64,000 bases of DNA from Taxillus chinensis (GCA_023512835.1 CM042088.1:53627579-53691578); one strand, 5' to 3'. Shown: positions 26,434 to 39,083, numbered from the stretch's first letter. Made by a program: numbers and translations. The notes: generated by a model not told the origin, from the letters alone.

Positions 26434-27507
26434 CCTAATAGATAGATTATATAAATAATTTGCACATCAATATATTTTTTATCATTATATTAATATATTT
26501 TTTAAAAAAATCAATCGCTATACACATAAAAATTAGTTGATGTCTGTTAATTATCACTTATTTATAATTGTTGAGCCTTTTTTTTATATAAAATGTTTTG
26601 CCAAAGCATAGCAGGAAAAAACATAGGTGAAAACAAAATAGGTGAGCTAAATATTTCAAAATGTTACATTTGAAATATACTTTTATGACAAAGACATGCA
26701 AGTTGGGAGGTCTGATCGCCAATATTACTATATATTATTATCATTATTTTGCTGACTTCACCATCTCGCCAACATGCATGGCACCCAAACTGGGTTGATA
26801 GAGCTTGTTTTGAGCCGATTGAAAAAGAAAGATGAAGAAGAAGACAACCCAAAAAGATACAAGGGGAAAAAATATTTTATTTTTTAAAATAAATTTAAAT
26901 TTAAATTTTAAAATAGATTAAAATAAATTTTAAAAATAAAAATACAGTACATTAAAAATATTTTTTTATGTTAAAATCAAGTTATTTTTAGTGTATTACA
27001 TGATACAATAAGTAACTCTCAACTTGCATATATCAATCCTTAGAGAGCATTTGCAGCATGATTTTAAATAATAACTAAAAGAATAACTAACGCGGAAAAA
27101 ATATTCATGCAACAGCCTCTCCAACGCTATAGTATTTTTAATATGTTGAGATATTGCTCGCTAAATCTAGCTCGTGAGTTGTACTTGTCAAATATTATTT
27201 ACAATTAAAATATTCATTGCACAACTCAATATTTGACTCCGTCCACCACACCTCCAAGAATGGTCGAAACGTGGTCTAGGCCAGCAGTCGTCTCATTGAG
27301 TCAGGACGGACGTCAGTCCTTGGTCATCTGTATGGCGTTAGACAACGAAAAGCAGCAGTGTCTACATGTTGTCGTCATCAGGGTGAGGGGGGGAAAGCCG
27401 GAGAACGAAGAGGTGATGGCGTGAATCATGATGTGTAGGTCGGGCGGGCGACACGGCTTTAAACGCGTGAATGATATGCGTCGTGGATGAAACGGTTATA
27501 GTCAACA
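26434..27507. other. AT-rich intergenic DNA; start of segmental duplication copy A
   Basis: From about 26640 to 26780 the sequence matches 33440-33580 (shared GACAAAGACATGCAAGTTGG and CATTATTTTGCTGA). The rest is AT-rich with no recognised gene. A moderately GC-rich part at 27220-27430 has a short open frame with no recognisable similarity. Confidence 0.6.
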
Positions 27508-27774
27508 TTAAATATAATTTTTTAAAACAAATTCGGGGTGTACAGGTACACATCCTGAATGCAATGTAACACCGCCCATGAATACAACGTGGATGATCTT
27601 GGAGTGACCGTTGAGGGAGAGGCGGTGCTGGTTCTCACCCTCAACCTTAAGCCATTGCCGACAAACGAGGGTACAGTGTTTGCGATCATTGGAGTTCAGG
27701 TAGTTGAAGATGAGGCCCAAGCATGCATCGGGCAAATCCAAGATGTAGTTGACGCCTGTCCAAATCCCCATCAT
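27508..27774 (-). pseudogene. Fragment of a VFB/SKIP2-like F-box gene
   Basis: The first part of this open frame reads as an F-box of the VIER F-BOX/SKIP2 type: LDLPDACLGLIFNYLNSNDR, then CTLVCRQWLKVEGENQHRLS. In this family the F-box is followed by leucine-rich repeats. Here the similarity stops after about 60 residues (NGHS...) and the frame runs into unrelated sequence and a stop. Only the F-box exon piece survives, so this is a gene fragment, perhaps carried in by a transposon or the duplication process. It is not present in copy B. Confidence 0.75.
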
Positions 27775-27833
27775 CCCCCGTCCGATCCGACAACCCTACC
27801 CATCCCCGTCTAACCACACATCATCCTTGCTTT

Positions 27834-28200
27834 TTAAATACATTAATATTTTATTAAAAGAACTAGCAAATTATTGAACATGTTATGTGAAGTGAAAGAA
27901 GAGAATAGTTACATTTTATAAAAGGTAAATTTTTAATTAAATTTTATCTAAAGTCTATTAAGATTACTGTGCATGTTCTTATTAAAATATTACCAAACTT
28001 GAACCGAGTCAAGCTTTAGTGTTTATAATATTAATTAAACTTAAATATTAATTATATTTATTCTCAAATTAGTTAAAAATTATAATATTAAATTATTTAA
28101 CATTAAATTATTTAATTTAATATTAATATAATAAATTAATAACATAAAAGTATTAATAAATATTGATCAATAAACAATAAGCTCAGCCATCTGGCTTTAT
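27834..28200. other. AT-rich intergenic DNA
   Basis: Strongly AT-rich with repeated TTAATATTAA-like words. No gene seen. Confidence 0.5.
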
Positions 28201-28261
28201 AATAGGCTCAGACTTAGGCACGCCTAAAACGATTAACAATGATAAGGACAATGTTGAACTA

Positions 28262-28447
28262 ATGAACTCATATAGAGATATTCATGCTCTCGTCAACGAG
28301 CTGTACCATTCCAAATTACCTGCAAATGAAGGAAACGACATGGCAGAGAATTCCGTAGAAATAAATGTTTCTGTAACACCTATAAATCCCTCTCACATCT
28401 ATACTCCACCAGCTTTCGCTTCATCAAGTCAGCGTCTTCTGTTCTGA
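28262..28447 (+). other. Coding-like stretch conserved in both duplication copies (copy A)
   Basis: A 61-codon frame sharing HALVNELY, SKLPANEGNDMAENSVEI and NVSVTPI with 34099-34299. An indel between the copies (one residue in NELY-x-SKL) is a multiple of three. No domain recognised. It could be a relic exon or untranslated sequence. It is listed because it is one of the best preserved parts of the duplication outside the F-box genes. Confidence 0.35.
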
Positions 28448-28750
28448 CAAACTCCTGAATCCTAAAGGAACACAACCTAGCTTCGCAGTCATTGTGCTAG
28501 AAGAAGGCTGAGAAGGTATGATGGAGGAATTAACTACCATGCTCACAGAAATATATCACTATTGGGAGCGGTGTACGTAAGTACATCCATCACAATTAAA
28601 ACAATGTGGAATCAGATTCTTTATCAGTTTATCAGCAAGCTTATGACTCGTGAGAACATTTTTCCTCCATCCAAACTGAAAGGGAAAAAAAAACCCAGCA
28701 CTAGGCCAATAATTTTGTATCTAAGTGAGAAGACAAGTATATATGTTTAA

Positions 28751-29100
28751 TATGGTAGGCTATATTATTGTTATTTAACATATTTAAAACATTACTATAT
28801 TTACATCACAAAAATATTATAATAATAAATAAATAACAAATATTTTTTAGAACTTACTATAAATTTATTAAATTATATTTCATAAAAATAAAATTATTTT
28901 ATTAATAGTCCGTTATGAATAATTTTCATGAACTCGGAAAATTTCACGAATATCATAGGTTCACAAATGACACTATTTGAATGAACATAAACGAATATCA
29001 TAGGTTTACCAAGCTTGTTTATAAAAGTTTGGTTCTGCCCAAATAATAATAATAACAAACCAGAAATTAAGAAAATTAAGAGAGTTACAGCTCATCCATG
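28751..29100. other. AT-rich spacer in copy A, downstream of the F-box gene
   Basis: AT-rich sequence without a gene. In copy B the corresponding place carries about 6 kb of inserted DNA. Confidence 0.5.
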
Positions 29101-29354
29101 TCCGTTAGAAATAAAAACAACCCCTCTGCAACCAAATAGCAGATACCACAATAGATAATCTTCTAAATACCTGTATTGGAGTCAGCAACTCAACCAATAC
29201 CAAGTATGTCCTCGAGGTTCCCAACTACACAGCCGACCTACCCAATCCAAGTTTACAGTTCGTTGCCAGTTTCCGTTTCTGCAATGCTGGGTGGTGTGGA
29301 GCGTCTAAGCCATGTTGCATGCAGTAGTGCCGCGGGAATGCGACGGAGCTAAAT

Positions 29355-30626
29355 CTAGTCCAAAATGAACCCGCGCCCGGCAAAAAAGGACCTCCATACC
29401 TTCAAGTTAGAAGCGCTACGCTGTTTCCAGGACTCGGCAAACCTCACTTTCCATTGGCTGGGCATATGAACTCTGCCATCGGCAGCAGTACCAAACTCCT
29501 CCAAAAACTTTTTATTCCACAATTCATTGTCCATGGACAAGGACCTGAATTCCGAAGATACACAACCCATTTTTGCAAGATGAATGCCCGGTAGAAACTC
29601 CAATATCCTACGTTTGAGTTCAGTTGGAATGCGGGTTAGGCATGGTGGAAGAGCCAATCCACTCCTCTCACAAATATCAGTCATAAGGGGCAATGCAAGC
29701 CCGTCCTTTACAGCCTTCCAGAATTCAAAAACCTTCTTATCAGAGAATGCATTGAATTTCCAAGCAGTGTCATTGTCTCTATTGCTCAAATTATGATTCT
29801 TCCACATCGAGCTTATGACAGGTGCAAATCGGTGCCTGTCGGAGCACAGATGATGTATCACACCCCCGGCCAAAAACCCGTAAACATTAACGAAATGCCC
29901 CAAACTCTGAAACTTCAAAACAACATGCTCAGGACCAGGGACGGGAAGCAAAGGTTCTGGTAAGGTGTAAGATAAGGAGATTGCAAAAGCTCCTCTCGCC
30001 GGAGATAAATGGAGCCTATCAGTCTTCATCCCAGAAACAGGCTCAAATCCCACGAAACCAGAATCCAACAAGACAGCATGAATGGAAATCACCAAAAGAA
30101 AGTAATCATTCCCATTTTCAAAAACATCATCACTCAACACCTTCCTCAGAAATGAAGGAACCAACAGACCCTTCTCCTCCGCCAAGTCATAGCCTCCATG
30201 GTCAACATCCATGCTCTCTGTACCAGATAACTCAGGGGTTTCATTCATACCTTTGGAATCATCTTTATTCGCCTCGCTCGTATCGTGCTCCACTCCAAGA
30301 CCACCACTGCAACTGCAATTAGGTTTCTGATCCCGAATTGGGGTCTCGGGAACCGAGGCCTGGGTTTCTAGGGTTTGTGGAGAGAAGGCGTGAGGGTTGG
30401 GGGTGCTGCAAATGAGATCTCCGGATCTGACGCCGAGAGGGTGGCGAGAGACCTGTGGAGAAGCGGCGTGGAGCTCGTCCTTGCCGTTGAGTGAGACCTG
30501 TATCGAAGAACTGGAGGACGGGGACGAGGAAAAGACTGCATCAGAAACGATTTCTTTGATCGGGGAACATGGATTCCCCGAGTTTTGCTTCGATTCGAGA
30601 GATGGGATCCTCAATTTCATGGCCAT
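29355..30626 (-). CDS. SKIP22-like F-box protein, copy A (degraded ends)
   Basis: Predicted 423-residue intronless F-box protein related to Arabidopsis SKIP22 (human FBXO7-like layout). Such proteins are substrate receptors of SCF ubiquitin ligases that bind ASK/SKP1 through the F-box. Layout: N-terminal ubiquitin-like segment (MAMKLRI), acidic linker (TPELSGTESMDVD), a PI31/FP-like central domain, and an F-box near residues 324-368 (LTRIPTELKRRILEFLPG). Compared with copy B (40931-42364) it lacks six residues in the ubiquitin-like fold. A one-base indel near 29365-29375 also shifts the frame, replacing the last ~55 residues with FILD and a stop. The start at 30626 matches the family's MKLR N-terminus better than the upstream in-frame Met. 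It may be a decaying duplicate. Confidence 0.8.
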   Translation of the reverse strand: MAMKLRIPSLESKQNSGNPCSPIKEIVSDAVFSSSPSSSSSIQVSLNGKDELHAASPQVSRHPLGVRSGDLICSTPNPHAFSPQTLETQASVPETPIRDQKPNCSCSGGLGVEHDTSEANKDDSKGMNETPELSGTESMDVDHGGYDLAEEKGLLVPSFLRKVLSDDVFENGNDYFLLVISIHAVLLDSGFVGFEPVSGMKTDRLHLSPARGAFAISLSYTLPEPLLPVPGPEHVVLKFQSLGHFVNVYGFLAGGVIHHLCSDRHRFAPVISSMWKNHNLSNRDNDTAWKFNAFSDKKVFEFWKAVKDGLALPLMTDICERSGLALPPCLTRIPTELKRRILEFLPGIHLAKMGCVSSEFRSLSMDNELWNKKFLEEFGTAADGRVHMPSQWKVRFAESWKQRSASNLKVWRSFFAGRGFILD

Positions 30627-30789
30627 GGTCGATGATCGGACACACACCCGCACACAGATTATTAGGGAGATTTAAACGTAGTTGGGACTTGGGACAACTT
30701 GATCGAGGAACGCGGACGAAGATCTTAATCGGCGATCAGTACTGAGTTCGTTACTGGTGTTGTTTTCGTTTTTTTTTTTTTAAATAAGA

Positions 30790-31238
30790 ATTATCCGGTG
30801 GTCTGCTGCGTCATGCGTAGTAAGTGGCACTGGAACATCTCTGTCAGGAAAAAAAAATCAAATGTAAATATATATTTTTTTAATAAATATAATTTTATAA
30901 AAATATACTTTTTAATTAAGTGAGTAATCACGCCTTTTACGGTTGAAGACAACACATTCACACAAAATAAGTAAATTTTCATATAAAACATGGAGTTTCA
31001 ACCAAAAAATTCGTTGTAAGAAAGTCATCATTTTTATATAAAAGCAAGTTATTTATTACAGTTTATTACATTCGACAAATTTACAATTGGATAAATTTTA
31101 TTTTACTAATATAATATTAAAAATAGAATATTATCATTTATCGTTAAAACATTATAATAAAAAACAAGAAATATAATTTATTAAATGAAAACATATATTA
31201 TATAAATTCTTCCATGCTTCAATTTCATATTGCATGTG
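30790..31238. other. AT-rich intergenic DNA upstream of copy A
   Basis: Promoter-side DNA of the copy A F-box gene. No specific element recognised. Confidence 0.4.
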
Positions 31239-31445
31239 TTATATAATGAGATATCCGCTCATATTTTTATTATGAGATCATTTAATTTAAATCGTTTGAT
31301 TTGTATATAACGATATGTGGGTTATATAATGAAACTTGTGCTCTTATTATGAGATCATTTAATCTAAATCGTGTGTTGTTATATAATGAGACATGCACTC
31401 ATATTCTTATCATAGGATTATTTAATTTAAATCGTTTGATTTTTA
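31239..31445. repeat. Three imperfect tandem copies of a 57-83 bp unit
   Basis: Units start at about 31239, 31322 and 31379 with TTATATAATGA. They share ATGAGATCATTTAAT and TAAATCG blocks. A related single stretch is found at 42730-42790 upstream of the copy B F-box gene, so the repeat is part of the duplicated segment and expanded in copy A. Confidence 0.7.
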
Positions 31446-32500
31446 TATAATATTTAAATTTAAGTTTCATTTAATTGTAACTTCATGATTGTAAAATCTA
31501 ACAATTATGAATCTCATAATAAGAATGAAATCAAAGGGCATCATTTTATCAAAATCATATATATATAGTGATACTAATATGAAAATGTAAATATGTACGT
31601 AGTTGTGATCATGGTCATTCAACTTTAATTGATGTGTTCAGATCGCAGTTTTATTTAATTACTACAATTAATTAAAATTGTGATATAGATCAGCTAATCA
31701 AAATCGAACGACCATCATCACAAGGGCTCAAAAGTCTATTTGGTCGAGTCACAATGTCACATCACAAAGGATTAGTAATCTCATTAGCCATCACAATAAC
31801 AATCATAGCATATAAAATTTTAGTAATCCTACTAATCAAATCATAATAATAATCAAACCATGCAATTTACCAGAATCATTGTCTCAATCGATTAATAATA
31901 TCTGCTATAACTAACACATATTTACATGGTCATCATAAACACAATCTTAATATAAAAAAAGGATTCATAACATAGTTCTCATAATATAGCACAACATATT
32001 CGGTCACAGATAACACACAACTCAAAATAAAAACTCAACACAATCATCACTTAAAACACATTATAGGCCCCCTTTTTATTCATTAGGGTTTCATTTACAC
32101 TTCCAAAATCAAATCTTTAAATCGTTGAGCCTAAAAGGTTTGCACAACACAATCCAAGGCGTCACAACATGATACAACGGTCAAGGGGAAAGACCTACTC
32201 ATGCAAAGACCCCTACTCATGGTGCCGCTATGTACTAGCCCTATGCTCGCCACAAGCACAGGTGCCACAACCCACCACCACTCTCTCATCTCCAGTTCTC
32301 TCATACATGACTCATACTGGTTCAATTCGCTTTTATTTCGACTCCAAACCCTTTAGTTTTAGCCCACGCTCATCAAACCCAGTCCAACCCTCAAGGACTT
32401 ACCCACACCTAAATGGCCAAATCTATGCAACAAAATTCCTCTATCACAATTCCTACAAATTCACATCATCACGTCATTCCATTACACCTCAATCACATAT

Positions 32501-32555
<55 letters not shown>

Positions 32556-33400
32556 CACATATATTTGTATCAATGCATACATATGTTAATACCTCATATA
32601 ATAATAGTAGGCGAAGATAATTAGTTATTCCTCTATCCTCAGTCCTTAAAAACACAGTTTGCAATGTTTAGACAATAAACAATACTAGTAAAACATGAAA
32701 CCCTACCTTAAAAATGCTCAAAAATCAAGCCTATAACATCCGAGGTTCATAGATCCTCTTTCCGTTGCATTTTAGTGTCCCCTCTTCTATCTAATTCTCT
32801 CTATGAACTATCACAAACATGAGAGCAAAGTTCTAAGATGAATTTTATAAAGTTAAAAAGTCATAGCCACACTCAAACACTATCAAATAAGAGTTTATTT
32901 GTCCTATAAGTACTTATTTTAACCCAAGAAAAATACAAGTAGTCTTCCATAAAAATTAATTTTGTTTTCCTTCTCTATAATAAAATATTTTAATCAAATT
33001 AACTCAAAATGTCATATGAAGACAAGAATGCCTTATGAGACTCAAATTCTAAATCAGACTCAAATACATTTAAAATATTTAATTTAATGCATATATTATT
33101 GTATTGATATCTATTTACCAAAATAAAGTTTTTAACATACAGCTAACACCTGAAACCCAAAAATACAAATCCTTACATCAATTGAGGCCTTCAATCGAGC
33201 ATTAATTTAGTTTATGTGGCACAAAGAGAGGGGGAGGGGGAGGGAAGGAATAATGAGAGAAAAAAAATAAAAAAAATATTTTATACATGGAATTATATTT
33301 TGTAAATAATTTATACATGAATATATTTTATATTATTAACTTTGTATAATTTTTTTAAATCAATATAATGAGAATGACGTTATGCACAAATTATTTCGCT
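31446..33400. other. Intergenic DNA between duplication copies, LTR-like part and (AT)n
   Basis: 31446-31690 matches 42790-43060 and belongs to duplication copy A. About 31740-33200 is a GC-richer block resembling decayed LTR sequence, without defined ends. It contains an (AT)n microsatellite at about 32503-32551. No gene supported. Confidence 0.45.
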
Positions 33401-33429
33401 CCTCATCATTAGCAAGAAAAAAACCATAG

Positions 33430-34740
33430 GTGAGAACAAAGCAGGTGAGCTAGATATTTCAAAATATTAAATTTGAAATATTTATGACAAAGACATGCAA
33501 GTTGGGAGGTCTGATCGTCAACATTACTATATACTATTATCATTATTTTGCTGATTTCACCATCTCGCCAAGATGGTTGGCGCTGGGTTGGTTGTGCTTG
33601 TGTTGGTCCTGATTGACCCAAAAAAAAAAAAAAAAACAGACCATGCACGCTGATGCCGTTTGATCTGGACCTGTATCAATTATTTGATTCCATCGGTCAT
33701 TGGTTATTGGTTAATGACCTATGTTTGGTAATATATGCTACTCGCATTCACGAACATATATAGAGAAAAATCACGGATTTACGGATGGTGAAACAAAAAC
33801 AAGCCGAAAGCAATAAAGCGAACGGGTAAAAACACTGAACCTCTTACCTCTCAGACGGGTCATCAAGGCTTAACAAGACAACTTTGCTTGTTAAAATAAA
33901 AAAACAAAAACCAACTACTTTTAACAATAAGCTCAGCCATCGTGCTTCATAATAGGCTAAGATCGCCTAAAACGATTAAACCGAGTATTTTGCGAATCAA
34001 TCTCAAGTTGAACCCCATTAACTTATTGGCTCACTACCTGCGCAAAAGATGCTAGAACAGGGGGATGGAATTATATAACATTTAACAATGATAAGTACAT
34101 GTTGAACTCATATAGAGGTGTTCATGCTCTGGTTAACGAGCTGTACCAATATTCCAAATTACCTGCAAATGAAGGAAACGACATGGCAGAAAATTCCGTA
34201 GAAATAAATGTTTCTGTAACACCCATAAAATCATACAAAGCATATTGTGTTTTCCTTCATGCATGTCACATCTATACTCCACCAGCTTTTGCTTCGTAAG
34301 TCATTGTCTTCTGACAAACTCCTGAATATATCCTAAAGGAACACAACCTAGCTTAGCTTCGGAGTCATTGTACTAGAAGAGAAGGCTGAGAAGGTATGAT
34401 GGAGGACTTAACTACCTTGCTCACAGAAATATATCACTATTAGGAGCGGTGTACGTAAGTACATCCATCACAAGTAAAACAAGGTGGAGTCAGATTCTTT
34501 ATCAGTTTATCAGCAAGCTTATGACTAGTGAGAGCATTTTTCCTCCATCCAAACTGAAAGGGAAAAAAAAAACCAGCACTAGGACAATAATGTTGTTTCA
34601 AGTGAGAAGACACGCATATATGTTTAATATGGTAGGTTTGTTTAATATATACATTTAAATAATTGTTATATTTATTTTATAAAATATTATAATAATAGTA
34701 ATAGTAATCATAATAATAAATAAATAACATATATTTCCAA
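33430..34740. repeat. Segmental duplication copy B, left part
   Basis: 33440-33580 matches 26640-26780 and 33920-34650 matches 28165-28760, in the same order and orientation as in copy A. The VFB-like fragment of copy A is missing here. Divergence is moderate (many substitutions and small indels). Confidence 0.8.
34099..34299 (+). other. Coding-like stretch conserved in both duplication copies (copy B)
   Basis: Partner of 28262-28447. Open for 66 codons, with VHALVNELYQYSKL and PANEGNDMAENSVEI shared. The frames diverge after SVTPI by an insertion in one copy. Function unknown. Confidence 0.35.
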
Positions 34741-35019
34741 TATATATTTTTATATACGAATTTCTATTATAATTTTAAACATTAATTATAACATAGAGAT
34801 ATAGAAAAATAATAGTAACAATCCAATATTATCATACACAATTGCCTCAAGTTATAACATTACTTATGTTTAAACATTACTTATAACATTACTTATGTTA
34901 TAAATTTAACATAAGTTTATAACATTAAAATAAATAAATGTTTAAATTTAAAATATTGAATCAATAGTCAACAAGTAAATTATCATACACAATTGCCTCA
35001 AGTGATTGGTTTTGATGTG

Positions 35020-36726
35020 TATGATTAAAAGTTGACACACCAAAATCATCTTCAATATTTTTATCATCATTATCATATCTACCATAACTTTTAAAGCTTC
35101 TTCTACTTTTGAGTCTAAATTGATCATTTCTCACTCTCTATGGTCTATTATTGCCTTGAAAAGATACAGATGCCTCAGTTTCTCTATTAACCATGTCTCA
35201 TGTAATATTATTATTAGGATGAACCAAATCTTCAATTAGTTGACCAACCAACCATTCATTGCTCCAATCTAGTTTTTAAGTATCAAAGGATTATAGTTTC
35301 TACTTGTTTCCTTCATCTCTTAAAACCTTGTTTGAAGACAACAATTATATTAAACGTAGACAAGGTCATTCGACTGATAATGCTCCAATATGTTCTTCTT
35401 CTTGAAGTGAAATTAAATAAAAATTATAAGTTTGTTATTAAAATTTGACAATTGTATAAATTATTTAATAGTTAAAAATAATTATTAATTAATAAAGAAC
35501 TCACAAATTTAAAACTGATCCAATTGCACTCACAACCGGATGATAAACAACAAAGACTTAGTAAGCATACAATAAATTGACTAAAGTTAGGCATAGAACT
35601 TTCATGCCTTTCCCATCACGTGATTACAAAAGGTCAAAATATAATTAACATTTATGCAATTTATGAAGTAATGATTATCATTTAGTAAATATGTAAATAT
35701 GATTAAGGCTAAAGTGATATTTAAAAAAACCAAAATAGACTCGGATTTAAAATGTCTATTTGTGTAATCGTCATTTCATTAGCAAAGTTTCTAATAGTGC
35801 CACTATAAGCACTAGATTATACTACAAATCTTATCTTGCATGGTCACATCAAGTTCAATCCTTACGATAACATCATTAAATGCATCATTTACAACATACC
35901 TTGCTTAGATTCTTTTGAACAACTTTGAAATATTTGCTTGGGTTAAGAAAAAAGTAGTAACATATAGTGGTCAATTCATTTAATTCTCAAAGTGCTTATC
36001 AATAATTGTAATAACAAGCTTCAACAAATTTTATTTTTCCCCAAAATTATCTTTTATACCCTTTTTTGTCTCTTTCATTACCATATAAACTTTAACTAAG
36101 GTAAGTTTCTCATCACCATCAATTATTCTAAAAAGTTGAAGAAGAGACAATGATACTTGCAAACAATATTTTATAACATTCCAAAATTGAATGGAAAACA
36201 CCATTTTTTAACATTCTTTCCTGTTTATGTAGTAGCAATCTTTCAATGCACACCCACTCCTAAGGAATAAATAACTATCACAAGGCATCTTGATGCCTTA
36301 ACATACTCTTATTTGTTAAAAATGAAGATGCAAATCGAGTAACTTCGCCCTAACCAAGTCGGCATTATTTGTTTTCACTTTCAATCTATGAAGAATACGG
36401 GCATGCCTATAAATGAAACTCGTTACTTTTGTTGCTTTGGTTATGACAAGTCTTAAATGCTTTTATTTTTTTAATATTCTTCATCATGAGATCGATACAA
36501 TGTACTACACATGGAGTCCAATACAACTTTTTTCTTTTCCTCATCAATAATTCACTAGTCTTCTTATAAATGGCAAAGCAATATATGTGACTAATTAAAT
36601 AACATTATCCTCACCTATCCCAAATACTTTCTTTTCAAATAATTCGGTTAACATATTTGCATCTTATATTTCACTAATCAAAGAAAAAGTTCCATCCCAA
36701 GAATTGATAAGAAAATTAATAGGATG
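35020..36726 (-). pseudogene. hAT transposase (DUF659 type), C-terminal part
   Basis: Minus-strand remnant of a plant hAT transposase with many frameshifts. Recognisable pieces in order are the DUF659 core (INFLINSWDGTF, then DANMLTELFEKKVFGIGEDN), the catalytic-region motif YWTPCVVHCIDLMMKNIKK, a TRFASSFLT-like segment, and a C-terminal tail near 35270-35030 (LDWSNEWLVGQLIEDLVHP). The N-terminal part is displaced to 39084-39875 by an LTR insertion exactly within the frame. Not functional. Confidence 0.88.
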
Positions 36727-37641
36727 TGTAAAGACTTGACCTGGTGTGAGGTTGGGATATCTATTCTAGTGAGGCCCGTAATGTAAGCGTTATGAGTGAG
36801 TGAGCTTAGTTTGTTGTTCGAGATTCTCTGTGAGGGTATTTTAATATTTCAAATTTATTATTAATAATAATAATATAATTATTTTAGTAGTTTGAGCTTA
36901 TTATTATTAGTATGCTATTATTATTAATATAAGTTTAATATTTTAAGTTGATTACTATTATAATGTCATTACTATTAATATAAGTATTTTAATATTTTGA
37001 GTTTATTATTATTATTATGTTATTATTATTAATATAAGTATTTTAATATTTAAATTTTATTATTATTATTATTTTGTCATTAATATTAATACAATTATTT
37101 TAATATTTTGAGTTTATTATTATTGTAATGCTATTATTATTAATAATATAATTATTTTAAGGTTATTAATAATAATATTATTATTAAATTTAATAATAAA
37201 AGATAGTATAAAAGTGGGGAATTTAGGACAAAAACCCTACATTTGTTGTATGATTTGCACAAAGCTTGGTGAGAGGGGCGCAATGGTTTAAGTCGTCGTG
37301 TTTTACCGATCCTTGAGAGTAGATTCAGGTAGGTGATCCTTAATTCCTCGTTATCCTATTGCATGAACGCGGACTTGTTAGGGATAAATACATGTTTGAT
37401 TTTAATAGTATACGAATATGTGTTAGTTATCCACCATCCGGTCTAGTTGGGTTTTGGTACAATAGATTACGTTTTTTGTAGGTCCTAGCCAGCAATGAGA
37501 AAATGTGGGCAACCGATTATATATATATATATATATAAAATTAACGTTTGGTATATATACGTACATACATGTTCATGCTCGGTCGACTCCACTGCACGCC
37601 TTCACGTTCCTGCACATATCTTCTTTTGCAAATTCTAACTA

Positions 37642-37691
<50 letters not shown>

Positions 37692-39083
37692 TCAATATAT
37701 GCTAGGCCCGTTAGATTAGCCTTCCACGCAACGCCGACTATTGTGCGACAATCTATTCCGGTTGGTCACGGGGAAGGCTAGCTCTGTCGTATGCTTTTTT
37801 AGGAGGGCGGCTTGTGGCGTCCTCCATATGGTCTGTAAGTGCTTATCGGACCGTCCACCTTAATGGGCTAAGTAGTGCTTATCAGATCGGGTCCTTTTGG
37901 GCCGCCCTGTTTTCTCTTGACCTTAGGGGTTTGTTCTTTCATGGTTTCTTTATCCCTAATAATGGGTCTCATCTCGTTCGGTTTGGGGTTAGGTTTGAAC
38001 TTGATGTTATTAATTTAAAAAATATATATATAATGAATATTGTTTGGTCAATATTATTTAAATACATATATATATATATTGTACGAGGTTGATATTATGG
38101 TTTAAAATATTATAAATCTTGTTTGGGATTGTTAGTATTAGTTTAATAATTTAAAGTTTTTTAGGCCGTTATTGTTAGTTATTCATATAAATATTGCTTG
38201 AGCTTGATTTCCTTAGTTAATTAAAATAATATTGTTTGAGCTTGTTATTATCCATTTAGCGATATAATTGTCATTTGTGGCATGTCAATTTTGGTTTAGC
38301 AATATTTTGTAATATTATGATGATAAATATTGATTATTGAAAATTATTATTTGTTGATTAGATGTGAGGGGTTAGTTTGAGAAGTTGGTCATGAAATTAA
38401 TTGGGTTAACTACGGGTCCCACATGGGGGTGATAGATGGCTGCGGGTCCCTATGCGCCTAGTTATCTCAAGTTCCATATGGACTTGGTTTGTCGTTAGGG
38501 ACACCGCAGTCCCACATATGGCTATTTGGAGGTGATTGGGGTCCATGGAGTTAGTTGTGGGAATCCTATGGATGGGTTTGTTCTATAAATAGTTTTAATG
38601 ATTTGAATGTGATATGTAACGTTGCGTATTGTAATTAAATGTAAGTTCATTGTTGTTGGGTCTCTAACGTCCCATGGATCAATCCACACATCGGTTAAGG
38701 CGAACATTGAGGTCGTCCTAATAAGGAGGCTTATGTGCACCTTGTCACACCGCGTTTTAACGGGTCGCGGCCCGTTAGAAACAAATCCGTGCGGTCTGCG
38801 CCATGGGTGGGTGCGTGAGTGCCAAAGCGGACAATATTGTGATAATGAGTGCCCTGGCCGAGGTCCAACATCTTGACGATAATGAGATACTACACCGACA
38901 CAAGCATACACCGATCATGTAGACTTAGTTTAAATGTTATGTTGAATTTCATTAGTAAGTACAATTTTACTCCTATTGTAGTGTTGTACAGGATTGGGTC
39001 GGCCACTAACCCTCGACCCCTCGATTATGGGCGTGGGACGTCACGTTCTTAGTTTTGATTGTCCTAGAATTTGGGGCGTGACA
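36727..39083 (+). mobile_element. Solo LTR-like insertion, 2,357 bp, with 5-bp TSD
   Basis: Starts TGTAAAGACTTGACCTGG, ends TTGGGGCGTGACA, and is flanked by GGATG (36722-36726 and 39084-39088). Removing it restores a continuous hAT transposase reading (KKRRHP followed by INFLINS), which fixes both ends. A TATAAATAG at 38584-38592 fits plus orientation. The size and GGCGTGACA end resemble LTRs of Tekay/Del-type gypsy elements. No PBS, PPT or polymerase is inside. It contains a long ATT/ATA-rich tract (36850-37200), an (AT)n run and an (ATT)n microsatellite (about 37640-37690). Confidence 0.85.

Noticed and set aside
32169..32624. 151-codon frame
   Set aside because: Ends in an (AT)n-encoded Ile-Tyr run; the rest resembles decayed LTR sequence.
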